From: Leucogyrophana mollusca
Lineage: Eukaryota; Basidiomycota; Agaricomycetes; Boletales
NCBI GenBank assembly: GCA_021014945.1
Contig: MU266399.1
Coordinates: 52,142 to 116,141 of the forward strand
Reading direction: 5' to 3'
Length of the DNA stretch: 64,000 bases
Position 1 is the stretch's first letter. Every line of letters begins with the position of its first letter. A program made the position numbers and the translations under genes. Below are positions 1 to 11,801 of this stretch, piece after piece. The notes under the pieces were generated by a model. That model was not told the origin of the DNA, did not search any database, and saw only the letters and a list, made by a program, of their open reading frames with translations.

Positions 1-643
1 GGATAGTAGACTGAACTGTTTCTGGAACAAATGCCGGTGGATCGGACGGCCCAGGTCCAGTTTCGACTTGGCTCTCGGCGTAAAGCTCCTGTATGCGAGG
101 TTGGGCGCTGGATTGACCACGTGATACGAAAGAATGTGTGGAGCTGTATTGACGCGATGCGCCACGGAACCACTGGGCTCCGCGAGGACGATGAGGGTGC
201 ACGGGGATGTGTGTAGAAGGGGGCTGCTCGAGCAAAAGTTCTGCCGAATAGTTGTTATTGTCAGGCTCTCGGACGCCATTGCCCTTCACGTTTACTGGAC
301 GACCGCGGGGCGATGTGCCCGTGTTAGAGGCGTTATTGATAGTACCATTGTTTGATACTGGGATCGGGATTGGGATTGGCGATGTTGTTCGTGGTGGGCG
401 ACGGTAGCCTGATAAGGGAGAAGAATTTGCGGAGTTGTGATGTGAGTTAGCAGGAGTTAACGAGAGTGAAGCGAGGTCAGGCAGCTCGAGAGATTTTTTC
501 TTCGTGCGGAGGGAACGGTGTGGCTGATGGGGATTAGGAGACGGCGAAGTCGATTGTGGCTGCTTGCGAGCGGGTGAATCGATGCGTCGGCTTGGAATTG
601 GCGAAGGTCTGTTATGATTTGTGTTCGATGCGGTATTCCCCAT
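1..643 (-). CDS. AMP-activated protein kinase (SNF1) beta subunit, N-terminal part, cut by window edge
   Basis: Beta subunit of the SNF1/AMPK complex, which scaffolds the kinase and helps place it on membranes. An open frame runs from an ATG at 643 to the left edge, about 214 codons. It begins MGNTAS, a good N-myristoylation signal. A Ser/Pro-rich stretch and a basic patch (RSLRTKKKSLELPDLASLSL, about residues 43-62) follow, then a long low-complexity linker, and near the edge QELYAESQ and FVPETVQSTI. I recall the same order in basidiomycete beta subunits just before the CBM48 glycogen-binding domain. CBM48 and the C-terminal interaction domain would lie off the window. No intron is seen in this part. 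Assignment rests on these motifs only, since no catalytic or binding domain is visible. Confidence 0.7.
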   Translation of the reverse strand, partial: MGNTASNTNHNRPSPIPSRRIDSPARKQPQSTSPSPNPHQPHRSLRTKKKSLELPDLASLSLTPANSHHNSANSSPLSGYRRPPRTTSPIPIPIPVSNNGTINNASNTGTSPRGRPVNVKGNGVREPDNNNYSAELLLEQPPSTHIPVHPHRPRGAQWFRGASRQYSSTHSFVSRGQSSAQPRIQELYAESQVETGPGPSDPPAFVPETVQSTI

Positions 644-988
644 CGCAAGAGCTCTTGTTATCGCCGTCGTGGCCAATGTCGTCCTATTCTGTCTCCTCGT
701 CGTTGCTCGCGATGAGCTCTGATGGATGGACGTCAAGAAGATAAAAATATTATTCCCAATAGATAAGTGCAAAATTAATAAATACATCTACTTGATATTA
801 TTACTTGCATAATATCCGCAGTTTGTACTTGTTTGTTAATCACCATTGGACGCGACAAGCTCCGAGTTGGGTCCGAGCGAGTCATGTCAGCACCAACATA
901 TTATATTGAGTGGGGATCTTCGCCTGATCCTCGTAGTCACCTACGCGGATTTACGCACACAACGTGATACTCGCCTTTGTGACTCATC
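644..988. promoter_or_regulatory. Divergent intergenic region between AMPK beta and AMP deaminase
   Basis: About 345 bp between two divergent starts. The middle (about 740-840) is AT-rich and probably holds core promoter elements for both genes. No element could be assigned with confidence. Confidence 0.4.
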
Positions 989-3900
989 ATGTCAGCCCCT
1001 GCAAGTTCCAGTTCCAACGGTGTCGCCGGTCTCCCCAACTCCGAGTCCAGCATCGTCGAATCCAACTCTGGGCTCCTGATCCCCGAATCCAGAGACGGAT
1101 TCTATGGGTATACAGACGAGAAGAGTCTGCAACACGTAGGTTTCACGATATGTCCATCATCCGCAGAAAAGATCACCTACGAGGTCGGATCGATAGATGG
1201 AAGAAAAATACTGGGCCCATCGACGAACATCCGATGCTTCGAACGCGCAATCGGACGGTGGAGCACCCTCGCTTGGCGGAAATTTCAAGCTCACCGGGAT
1301 CCGAGAGACACTCGCGCCGGAGAAGACTGAGGCGCGATCTCATCCATCGCCCTTCATCGAAGAGGAAGAGAAAGAAGCCACCGCTGAAGCTCATATGCAC
1401 AGTGCGGTGTCTCTCCGCACTCTCATCGACCTAATTTAAACTGAAGAATCGTGCAGTCGATACATCTATCACGCCGGAGCTCGCCCGTGTCTTTCAGTGC
1501 TTTGAACGCTGTCTAGAGCTGCGAGATAAATACGTCGAAAAGTCTCTCCAGAGGCTTGGTGATAATCCAAGAGATCACGACGGACATTTTAGTGGAGTGG
1601 CCAATGGTTTGGCAGACGTCGCCGGCGTCAAGCCGGACTCGAATTATGCTTCCGCCCAGGTTCCGGAGAGCCCTCACCAACCATGGAAGATCTACCCCAA
1701 GCCTCCGCCACCTCACTGGCATGTTACAGAGAAAGAGCAGGTCATCAGTGTTGATGGTCATGTTACGCGGAAGGACGAGGACTTCAGTTTTTCAGAATGT
1801 GAGATGCCCGATGAACACCCGTGGAGATTTGAAATCGACGACAAGGGGGTTTACCAAGTATATGAAAGCCAAGACGGTGGGGGATGCGCTTCTGTTCGAC
1901 GCCATCGTCACTGATTTGATTACAGCAAAAGACAAGAAGCCGATTTTCGATATTCCAACTGTGCGAGAGTATTTCGTCGATCTTGATTATGTCCTTGGGG
2001 TCATCGCCGACGGACCAGCCAAAAGTATCGCTTATCGGCGCCTTAAATATCTAGCCAGCAAATTCGAGATGTACAGTCTCCTCAATGAATACCAGGAGCT
2101 GGCAGACATGAAGGTGCGGACAATCTTGCTTCGCCGCCGGCTACGCTTACAACTTCGCGTGATACAGAGTGTTCCCCATCGGTCAGTAGTATCCATCTCG
2201 AGTTCCTCTTTTCGCTGATTCTAGGCATTAGGGACTTTTACAACGTTCGCAAGGTTGATACGCACGTCCACCTCGCTAGTTGCATGAACCAGAAGCACCT
2301 CTTGCGGTTCATCAAATCCAAAATGAAGCGTAGCCCGCAGGTACAATCACCATCTTCTCTAAAGACAGCACGTTTGACGTGAAATGTAGGACGTGGTCAT
2401 CTTCCGTGACGGTGCAGAATTGACTCTCGAACAAGTGTTCCAATCGCTAAAACTGACAGCTTACGAGTTGTCCATCGACACTCTTGACATGCATGCCCAC
2501 CAGGACTCGTTCCATCGGTTTGACAAGTTCAATTTGAAGTACAATCCTATAGGAGAATCGAGGTTGCGAGAGATATTCCTCAAAGTAGACAATTATATAG
2601 ACGGGCAATATTTTGCGGAGTTGACAAAGGGTGAGTTCTCATGTTTTCCCGCATCGGCACCTAGCTCACGTATATGGGACGACAGAGGTTATGGCAGACC
2701 TTGAGCAGAGCAAATACCAAGTACGATCTCCCAGGCCGGCTCACCCTTCAATGCTGCTGCTGACACCCCTGACTCATTCTCCAGAACTGCGAATGGCGCA
2801 TTAGCGTTTATGGGCGATCCCCGGACGACTGGGACAAGGTCGCGAAATGGGTGATCAACAACAAATTGTTCTCCCACAACGTGCGATGGCTCGTCCAGGT
2901 TCCCCGTCTGTACCATGTCTACAAGGAGAATGGTGAGGTTGATACCTTCGAGGATATTGTGAGAAGTAGGTGCAATCACCGTGAACTTATTGTGTGTCGT
3001 GGCTGACGTTTCGTTTTCACTCAGATGTCTTCCTTCCGCTGTTCGAAGTCACGAAGGACCCGAAGAGCCACCCCGAGCTTCATGTCTTCCTTCAGCGAGT
3101 CATTGGCATCGACAGTGTCGACGACGAATCAAAGGTTGAGAGGCGTTTCCATCGCAAGTTCCCTTTCCCACGCCTTTGGGACGCCAAGCAGAATCCCCCC
3201 TTTTCATACTGGTAACTAATACCTCACAACACATGACTACAGCTCACTCGCCAACAGGATCTACTACCTATATGCGAACTTGGCGAGTCTGAATCACTGG
3301 CGACGGGAAAGGGGATTCAGTAAGTCTGAAGACATCAAAACGTTCGTCGATCTGAACTTTTGTTTAGACACATTCGTACTTCGTCCCCACGCTGGGGAAG
3401 CAGGAGATACCGACCATCTCACTGCTGCGTTCCTTACCTCGCATTCAATTTCTCATGGTATCCTCCTTCGAAAAGTTCCTGCGCTACAGTACCTGTTTTA
3501 CCTCAAGCAGATCGGTCTTGCAATGAGCCCGCTCAGTAATAACGCCCTGTTCCTAACCTATGAGCGCAACCCTTTACCCGATTTCTTCAAGACGGGGCTG
3601 AACGTCAGTTTGAGTACCGATGACCCATTGCAGTTCCACTTTACCAAGGTGAGACATCTCCCCTGTGTCAGCACAGACGGTGTCCTTACACCGAGCCCCC
3701 GCACAGGAACCACTTCTGGAGGAGTATAGCGTCGCAGCCCATGTAAGCTAACTGTCGTCTCCGGTGATGCGAGATGAAATTTTCCCTCGACTGATGCTGC
3801 GCTCCTTCCTTCGCCAGATATACAAACTTCCGCAAAGTTCCCTTGCAGAGCTAGCGCGCAATTCGGTTATACAAAGCGGATTTGAGATGGAGGTCAAGCG

Positions 3901-4126
3901 CCACTGGCTAGGTCAGGAATGGTATCTCCCCGGTGCTGCTGGCAACGACATCCATAAGGTGCGCTGCCTGGTTGTGTTCAGTGACTGGTTGGCTAATTTT
4001 AGGGTTTCCTCGTGCGATTTGATGCTGTAGACGAACGTGCCCGACATCAGGCTGGCGTACAGGCACCGGACGCTAGTGGAGGAGCTCGCGATGATCCGGG
4101 CAAAACATCCTGCCTCGGTTTCTTAG
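989..4126 (+). CDS. AMD1: AMP deaminase
   Basis: Converts AMP to IMP and ammonia in the purine nucleotide cycle, in the cytosol. The start [10 protein letters not shown] leads a variable N-terminal region. The conserved part includes [14 protein letters not shown], the metal-binding [38 protein letters not shown], and the family signature [25 protein letters not shown] block whose key residues are S-T-D-D-P. It ends KHPASVS. At least eight short introns are needed; likely ones are 1136-1196, 1402-1456 and 1877-1925, which join the frames without any frameshift. One block reads RPHAGEAGD where I recall RPHCGEAG in most AMP deaminases. Length and order fit an intact enzyme. Confidence 0.95.
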
Positions 4127-4730
4127 ACAGAACCGGACTTTCTAAGGCCTCCGGGTGAGGTGTTACCGAGAAAATATGGAAGCTAGGTTCTTGTGTACGG
4201 ACATCGCTGCGATACGTGTAAAGAGTTAGATGCGCCAATTTGTAGGAATGTACAGCAGCAGTGTTTGAAAATCAAGCCACTATCAAGCCCCGGCGCCTCG
4301 AAATCACGGAGTTAGTAGTTACGTTACGCTGGGCGGCTGAAGGCTGAATATATCTGATCATGCGCATATTCTTCCGTTAAGGTTCTACTCAGGTCCCCAA
4401 GCTGCTGTGGCATGCGAAGTGGAGCAGATTTTGGCAGATGCGGGTCCCAGATTCATCAATATCCATGCGATGACGCTGTCTTCTTTAGTCCCGGTATGTG
4501 ATACAAATACCAGTCGTGGCATTGGCTTCACAGCACCCTGCCCTACGCTTCTCGCCCACGTTTATCCCCTCGCCGGTTTCGTTCTCAGACTCTCTCGTTC
4601 TAAGTATACCCCCACTGATCGTGGCTTTCCTGTGGTGAATATTTGAGCCTTGAGCCTTGGGACACGCACCGCAAACGACGACGAGACTGCACGCCAGATC
4701 ACCTGAACTCGACTCCCTCGACAGAATCCG
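4127..4730. other. Intergenic region, no gene seen
   Basis: About 600 bp holding the 3' flank of the AMP deaminase gene and the 5' flank of the DUF2235 gene. Short open frames here have no recognisable protein features. Confidence 0.5.
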
Positions 4731-6787
4731 ATGTCAGATTCGAGCACTGATGTCTCAGTCGAAAGGAAGCCCCGCACGCTCGTTCTGTGCTTTGATGGAA
4801 CTGCGGGCCAATATGACGCAGATGTACGTCTCCAAGAGCCCGCCGCGGAACGAGCTGACATCAATGAATTTAATGTCGCAGAATACGAACGTGGTGAAGT
4901 TCTTCTCGCTCCTTAAAAAGGACACGGACAGCCAACTTGGTTACTACCAGGTGTGTTTCTTCTTATATCAGCTATGCTTGGCGACTGACAGCCTGTGCAG
5001 GCGGGAGTTGGGACATATTTCGCTCCGGGAGTGGTGTCACCAGTGTTCTCATGGCTGGCAAAGATCTTGGACGAGGCATTTGCCTGGTAGGTTTCCCTCC
5101 AGATCTTGAGCTGACCAGCGAATCATGAGTCTTTCCCCCAGGTATCTGGACGAACATGTCATGGACGGTTACAAGTACCTCATGGACAATTATCGTCCCG
5201 GAGATAAGATATGTCTCTTCGGTGAGTTAACTGCTCCGGACACCAGTACGTCTGATTGACCGTGACACAGGATTTTCTCGAGGAGCGTATACGGCACGCG
5301 CTTTGGCGGGAATGCTCAATAAGGTACTTGCATTTTATGATCTATGCTCCGCGCCACCGAGACGAGCATACTCTTAGGTCGGCCTCCTTCCGAGGGACAA
5401 CGCTCAGCAGGTCATCTTTGCCTACAAAGCATATAAACGGACGAGTGCACAGGGCATCTCGCTCGCTGAAGGATTCAAGGGTACATTCTCCCAAGATGTG
5501 AAAGTTGAATTTGTCGGCGTGTGGTACGTGTCTCACGTCCCTTTGACCTCCAAACTCAAAAAGTCTGACGTGCGCCCCATATTTTCAGGGAGACTGTTCA
5601 AAGCACGGGCGTACTTATGAGTCGGAGCTTGCCGTTCACCGACTCCAACACAAGCATCAAAACATTCAGGCACGCATTAGCCCTTGATGAGGTATGATGA
5701 CCCATATATTCATTTCCCTGGGCCATATTCATTTCATTTCAATGCAGCACCGCGCAAAATTCCGACCCAATCTGTACCACCGACCAATGACGGCTGCCCC
5801 TAACCCGGAAGTTGCTGGTTCCCCCAAGAAACCTGGATTCTTTGCTAAGTTGGGCTTGACGAAGCGAGGTCGCAAGAACAAGTCGAAATCGAAACCGAAG
5901 GACAGAGACAGTGGCAAGAAAGAGACCCATCACCACAGTAGAGTGGAAATCGTCGTTCAACAGCCAAAGAGGACGATCGTTGTTGTTGAGGAAACCGATA
6001 CTACTGGACCCTCGGCTCCGAGTTGCCCTGAACCGTCTCCGGACACGGATGTGCTAGAGGTCTGGTTTGCGGGGTGCCATAGCGGTGGGTAACTTCAGCA
6101 CTGCCGGTTGCGTTTCGACCACTACTGATCCTCTTTGCAGATGTCGGGGGCGGCAATGTTACCAACTCTGTCGAGGTTTCTCTCGCACAAATTACGTTGC
6201 GCTGGATGGTTGACCAGGTTATAGAGTCCCAGTGTGGGATTCAGTTCGACGATGACGCCCTCGAGCGAAACGGTATACCACGGACCACTTTCCCCGTCCC
6301 TGACGGTCGGCCCCTGAAGGCTGCTGGCCACCAGACTCGACTGAAGTTTCATAATGGCGGCCTAGCACTGGCTACCCCTGCTGTCCACAGCAGCACTACG
6401 CAACCATCTTCGAATCCTCCTCCAGCGACCGCGCCAGCACCTCAGCCAGCTCCCGAGCCCAACCCGGCTACATCATGTGCTCTGGCCCCACTGTACGATG
6501 CTCTTCAAACAGACAAATTGTGGTGGCTGTTAGAGATCATCCCCCTTCCCTTCGCATGGCAAGATGACAACGGGACCTGGCATAAGAAATGGAGGTACGT
6601 CGTCCGTCTATTGATCTGGGTGCGAAGCATGCGCTGACGCATTGGTAGCATCCATCTGGGAAAGGGTCGCATAGTTCCGTATACCAAACCCCAATTCCAC
6701 CACACGGTCAAGGAACGAATGGACTACAAGCCTCTCGCATATAAGCCGAAAGCGATATACAATTACGGCCACGAAGTGTTTGTTTGA
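4731..6787 (+). CDS. DUF2235 alpha/beta hydrolase (T6SS Tle1-like phospholipase fold)
   Basis: Member of the DUF2235 family of alpha/beta hydrolases, which includes bacterial Tle1 phospholipase effectors; the fungal members' substrate is not known to me. It starts MSDSSTDVSVERKPRTLVLC and has FDGT near residue 21. The nucleophile elbow GFSRGAYTARALAGML is present, then VEFVGVWETVQS and the family signature WFAGCHSDVGGGNV, which carries an acidic residue of the active site. The protein ends YNYGHEVFV. Several short introns are required, the first between DGTAGQYDAD and NTNVVKFFSLL. An unusual insert sits just before WFAGCHSDVGGG: a strongly basic Lys/Arg/Ser stretch (about 5840-5960). A Pro/Ala-rich linker (about 6370-6480) lies in the C-terminal part. 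No signal peptide is visible. Confidence 0.88.
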
Positions 6788-7684
6788 CGACGGCCCCCCA
6801 CGATTCAACACGATTCGACGCATGATTTCACGCATGTGGAACGAACTTTACGGATACTCCATTTTGTACAGGGCATGACGGGACACGATCTCAATGATGA
6901 CACCAATACCCCTCAACGACCTGAAATATACGATACTCAGACAGCGTGCCCGTTCTACTACTTAATTCAGCACGGGGCGTGCATTTTTATTCTTCAGATT
7001 ACAGCAGCTGTACATATGTACTTTCTTGTACCGGACTCGGATCTATGGGATCTCAGTTGACGCACGATTGCAGGATTGAAAACGCGTCCGCGCTGCTGTG
7101 CTCCATTTCACAGGGGTGTGTGAACCCAATTTCCTTGTTGTGGTCCCGCGATCGCAACGTTATCCCGACGGGACACTGATTCGATGCGACGGTGGCCGAA
7201 CACCCCTTGGTAGGATCAAATGGGGTTTCAGGATTTGTTCAGGATCACTCTAACATGTGGCTGCTGTGACCCCCGCATCCAGTCTACGACGCACAAGGCT
7301 TCATATATGACGTCCATCGCCACCTCTCAATATGCCGATGAAGTGAGCTCGAACCCTATGTGACGTTCATGCCGGCTAACAGAACGAAGAAACCGAGAAA
7401 TTGGACTCCAAGAACGCCAGGCCGCAACACTCACCTCGCAGGAGCCCTCCTCCCTCCCTTAATAACTCTTAAGCCAAAAGGGACACCAATCGGCAGGTCC
7501 ATAGACAATGCAATTCCTAGGGTCTTCTGTAATACAAGCGAGCTAGAAAGTAGAGATAAGGGTGTGCGATCAGAACGAATAGCAGGGACGGGGAAGCAAT
7601 GGTCATCGAGACAGTTATGCGTGACAGAGATGAAAGGGAATGCGGTGATAGAGGAAGGAGGAAGCGGTGTTGTATGGGAAGAGG
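6788..7684. other. Convergent intergenic region, no gene seen
   Basis: About 900 bp between the 3' ends of the DUF2235 gene and the MAP kinase kinase gene. Open frames in it are short or read through the kinase gene's 3' flank. Nothing recognisable. Confidence 0.5.
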
Positions 7685-9248
7685 TCAAAACGTGTTGGCC
7701 CACGCTTCGACATCGAACGTAGACGCTCGTGCGAGATCGATCCACGGATGTTTCTTGTGAGACATTGTGCATCAGGGCAAAAATCACTGAAATTGTGAAG
7801 AGTGAACGCACCATCAAATCTTTCGGCGTCTTCCGTGCGTCCGGGTCCTTCAGTAAACAGCTATCTACGAAATCCTCGGCTTCCTTGGGGAACCGCCCTT
7901 CCGGTATCAGTCGAGGGGCAGGCTCGTTCACGATGTGCTGGAGCAACTCCAAGATGCTCATCATCATGCCACCCCCTTGTAGGCTCACACCCTTGCTCTT
8001 TCTCCGGTCTTTCTTCGCAGTCTTCTCCTTGTCTTTCTTTTTGGGAGGAAGGCCCATTGAGCCGGGTGAAAGTGTGCCTTCGAAATCTGACAAGTCGGAG
8101 TCATCTGGATCAGACTCAGAGAAGGGGAATCGTCCAAGAGCGAGTTCTATGAGCGAAATTCCCAAGGACCATACGTCCGACTTCACGGTGTACTGTGCGC
8201 CTTGTATACGCTCAGGCTATCGAAGAATGTCATCTGTACGTGTAAGCTGTGTAGGCGCAAGTGTGACCTACGCTCATGTACGTTGACGTGCCCACAAATG
8301 TGTCCGCGATCGAGTTGATAAGCTCCCCTGAAACGCCGAAGTCACAGATCTTGATTTGACCCTGTGAATTGCACAGGATGTTGGAAGGTTTGATATCTAG
8401 GGCGAACGGTGGCATGTTAAAACGTGGGCCGAGCGTTTTTGTTAAGGAACGCGACAGTCTTACCACGATGGATGATACGATGCACATCGTAGAGGTACGT
8501 CAAGCCTTCCAGCACGGCTAGCGCGACCTTGCTGACCACCTCGATATCGATGGCTCCGATTTTCTTGTAGATGCCGTCGAGAGAACCTCTGTCCATATAC
8601 TCCATGCAGATGCAAATGTTGGGATCGGACAGGAAAGCGCCGTAAAACGATATGATGTACGCGGAATGACAGTCGTGCATGATATGTAGTTCACGGAGAA
8701 TCTGTTTGCGCACTGATGGTTTGGCGTCAATGAGCACAATCTAAGAGGTAACCCAGGATTAGACGAAGGAAGGCATAGGGTTGAGACAGCGTGAGCTTAC
8801 TCGCCTTTTTGGCCATGATCGTCCGAGTTGGAGTGTGCTCGACCTTCTTCACACTACCCCCGTTTCCTTGGCCTAACTCCTGGAGGTCCTTCAGGTCTTC
8901 GTTCCGGAGATCGAAGCGCGTCTCGGCATTCATGTCAAGGTTCGCTAAGGTGTTGGAAAGAGTCGTATGATATGTCATTCTCCGTGCGGACGCAGAACTT
9001 GTGGCAGGCGCGGAGGTGGGACCATTGCTGACTGTCAACAGATTCCCGTCAGGATCAGTTGCAGCACCCGCTGGTGTAACTTTTGGTGCGTTCAGCGTCA
9101 TCGGCGGGGGTCGTCTCTTTCCTCCAGCCGCAGTTGTGGTGGGTGCGAGTCTTGTAGGCTTTGGCTCTGGTTCTTTAGGCTTTGCAGGTTGTGCGACATC
9201 AAGCTGAAGGGCCTTGAAGTTTCGTTTCTTGCGGATTGGGGTAGCCAT
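7685..9248 (-). CDS. MAP kinase kinase, Ste7/Fuz7 type
   Basis: Dual-specificity kinase of a MAPK cascade. In fungi this subtype acts in the pheromone and filamentation pathway. It starts [18 protein letters not shown] and has a Pro/Ala-rich N-terminal tail. The glycine loop reads [18 protein letters not shown] and the catalytic Lys is in IMAKKIVLID. Downstream are [20 protein letters not shown], the catalytic loop [34 protein letters not shown] (DFG and the phosphorylatable activation loop), and [21 protein letters not shown] long Lys-rich insert follows, then the last exon [18 protein letters not shown]. The stop is at 7685-7687. The intron at 8741-8804 uses a GC donor. The whole gene is intact. 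Confidence 0.93.
8741..8804 (-). other. GC-AG intron in the MAP kinase kinase gene
   Basis: The exon reads ATGGCCAAAAAG (Met-Ala-Lys-Lys) and the intron begins GCGAGTAAGC; the next exon starts ATTGTGCTCATTGAC after TTAG. The protein must run [14 protein letters not shown], which needs phase 0. The GT four bases downstream would shift the frame into a stop within five codons. AAG|GCGAGT also matches the usual context of the minor GC-AG intron class. Confidence 0.75.
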
Positions 9249-9933
9249 TTCAAAAGACAGCCAAGCTCGCGAGCTGGAAGGCTGACGAACAAGTTGTGAG
9301 CGTGAGGGAGAGAGACGAAACCCACTCGTCGTCTGTAGCTGATAGCCGTATAGAAGCTACTGGATTAGTAAGCAACTAAGTTCACAACTCTGCTCGCCTA
9401 AAGCGTGTAAGACAAAAAACTAGTGCGTACCCTGCAAGAAACCTATGCTTATGAATTTGGTCGTCTTTCTGTGCGTGTAATCTGCATCATTTGGAGCTAT
9501 GTACAGCCCACAGATCCTCAGGGCAAGCCCTATAACAGCGCCTTAGCTACATTCAGAGCGATGACAACCAACTTGCACTGTTAGATCCTCATTTCAGTTG
9601 CTATAGATTTCCCCAAACGTGAGAGATAATGACGGCTTTTCATGGACATCTTTGGTCAGAGTTGGAACATACAAGCGACTGTATATACCTTCCTTCAAGG
9701 TCGTTGCCGGGAAGTGAGATAAGGCTCAGGTAAGCGGTCCTTGCAAGTTGCTCAAAGCCTCAACCTGCCACTTGAATGAGCAGGTCGCCCGACAGATGTC
9801 CGATGGTCAGGGGCCTCAGGGCCGATCATGGCAGCTATAGTCATGAACTTGACTCGACATGCCCAGCCCCGTCTATATGTATTGTGTTGGTCAAGTTTTT
9901 GTCATCGACTGATCATCCAGTCCCCATTTTCTG
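9249..9933. promoter_or_regulatory. Divergent intergenic region between MAP kinase kinase and MFS transporter
   Basis: About 685 bp between two divergent starts. It presumably holds both promoters. No clear TATA box, repeat or RNA gene was recognised. Confidence 0.4.
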
Positions 9934-11801
9934 ATGCAGTCCACCGAAACGATCGAGCTGGCGACTCGAGCTCCGCTGCCCTCATCGACATCTACCTTGC
10001 CATATTCTCGAGTGGAAGTTATCGAGTCGGACCCAAGGAATGAATCCTCGCTAGCGCCAGTCGATGGTGGCTTTGGTGCATGGTCATTTGTACGTGTCAT
10101 CTATTCAGTATTTGTTAGCTGTGTATGCATTCAAAGACCGTACAGCTCGCCGGTGCCTTCATCGTGGAGACCATCGTTTGGGGCTATCCTGTGGCATACG
10201 GAACATTTCTCAGCGCGTATCTCAATGACCCGCAATACTCTACGCAGCCTCATGCGTCGTCCGTTCTCCCTTTGGTGGGACCTCTCTCATCTGGCATCAT
10301 ATATGGTTCCAGTAGGTACACATTTGTCATATCATATGAGATCGTATCTTTGATTCCGGTCATCAGCTATATTTATCAATCCTTTCATGGCTCGCTACCC
10401 TCACGCGAGGCGCACCCTCATGTGGATAGGCGCGGTCTTCTGTTTCACCAGCTTATTTGGCGCCAGTTTTGCTACCAAGGCAGGCAGAGGTGTTCACAAC
10501 AAATATACCTGACCTTCTCACTTGTTATTCCCAGGTCGTGGACCTCGTTGTCCTCCAAGGCTTCCTGTATGCCATCGGGGGCTGTATGCGTCTCCTTCCC
10601 CTTTGCCTACGTGTTCACTGATTAACGACAACAGCGCTACTTTACGCTCCTTGCATTCTCTACATGTCGGAATGGTTCGTAAAACGACGAGGAATGGCCA
10701 ATGGCGTCATCTTTGCTGGTACTGTATAGCGACAACAGTGCGGCTGAGCAATATCTCACGGACCCCTCACAGGGACTGCTCTGGGAGGCTTTCTTTTTCC
10801 TCTTGTGCTCCCTGGACTTCTGAGCAGGTTCGGGCCCGCAAAGGCGTTGAGAGTCCTCTCTGTGGCTCTGATGGGCTCTGTACTTCCCTTCCTCCCCTTC
10901 ATTAAAGGGCGCTTGCCCGAGTCTCGTGTCCATGGACCAAGACCTCGATCCTGGGACCGATCCTGGATGAAATCCACATCATTCTGGTTCGTTATCACGG
11001 CAAACACTGTACAGGGCTTCGGATACTTTGTACCCGTAGTATGGCTGCCAAGTCAGTGTCCCCATCACACATCTGCGATGTCACTAACAGAGAACTTTTT
11101 GTTCCCAGCCTATGCGACTGCTTTGAACCTCAGTCCAACCAACGCCTCCCTTACGCTCGCACTTCTGAACGGTAGGTTTATCCTGGATTCCAACTTTCGT
11201 TGGCGCTCAGAAAATACGCTGGAGACAGGTGCTTCGGTTGTTGGACGGCTTGGTTTAGGGGTATTGTCTGACACGATGAACCCGTCAGCTCTCGCACTTT
11301 GCAGCCTCCTCATTACCGCTATATCGATTTTCGTACTCTGGGGTGTCTTGTCAAACACCTTCGCGGGTCTCATAGCCTTTGGAATCGTGTACGGTATGAT
11401 CGCAGGAGGCTGGACCTCGTTATGGACTGGGTTCGTGCGACCCTTCGCAAGTGCGTGTCGTCATGAAATCCTGTCTGGTCTTTGGGCTCACGGATATCAA
11501 CTGTGTCACATCAGAGGACGACCCGACATTGTCTACGTCGATGTTCGGCTACCTGCTCCTATCGCGAGGCCTCGGCAATATACTTTCTTCCCCCATCTCT
11601 ACTTCCCTCCTCAGCGGCTATGCCTCGGGCAGCTGGGGCTTCCACACTGCCAAAACAGGCTTTGGCGTGGGAGGCGGTCAGTTTGCAAACATGATCATTT
11701 ATGTTGGCACTTGTTTTGCCTGCGCTGCTCTCATTGTAGGTGTTGGGTGGGGACTTGGAGTGAACAAACCCAAAGCGAGAAGGGATATGGTGTTGATATA
11801 A
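9934..11801 (+). CDS. MFS transporter, monocarboxylate (MCT/MCH-like) type
   Basis: Twelve-helix major facilitator of the monocarboxylate-transporter branch common in fungi; the substrate cannot be told from sequence. It starts MQSTETIELATRAPLPSSTS. The family-typical PVDGGFGAWSF lies just before helix 1. YGTFLSAYLNDPQYS, ALLYAPCILYMSEWFVKRRG (the loop after helix 4) and MANGVIFAGTALGGFLFP follow. The second half includes GFGYFVPVVWLPTYATALNL, GASVVGRLGLGVLSDTMNPS and a long run of hydrophobic helices. It ends NKPKARRDMVLI, a basic cytoplasmic tail. At least seven introns of 50-60 bp are needed. Intact by inspection. Confidence 0.9.

Noticed and set aside
1860..1930. Apparent frameshift in AMP deaminase
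   Set aside because: A 49-bp GT-AG intron (1877-1925) joins YESQD to [16 protein letters not shown] in frame.
7729..8286. 185-codon open frame on the plus strand
   Set aside because: It is antisense to kinase exons and has no protein features.
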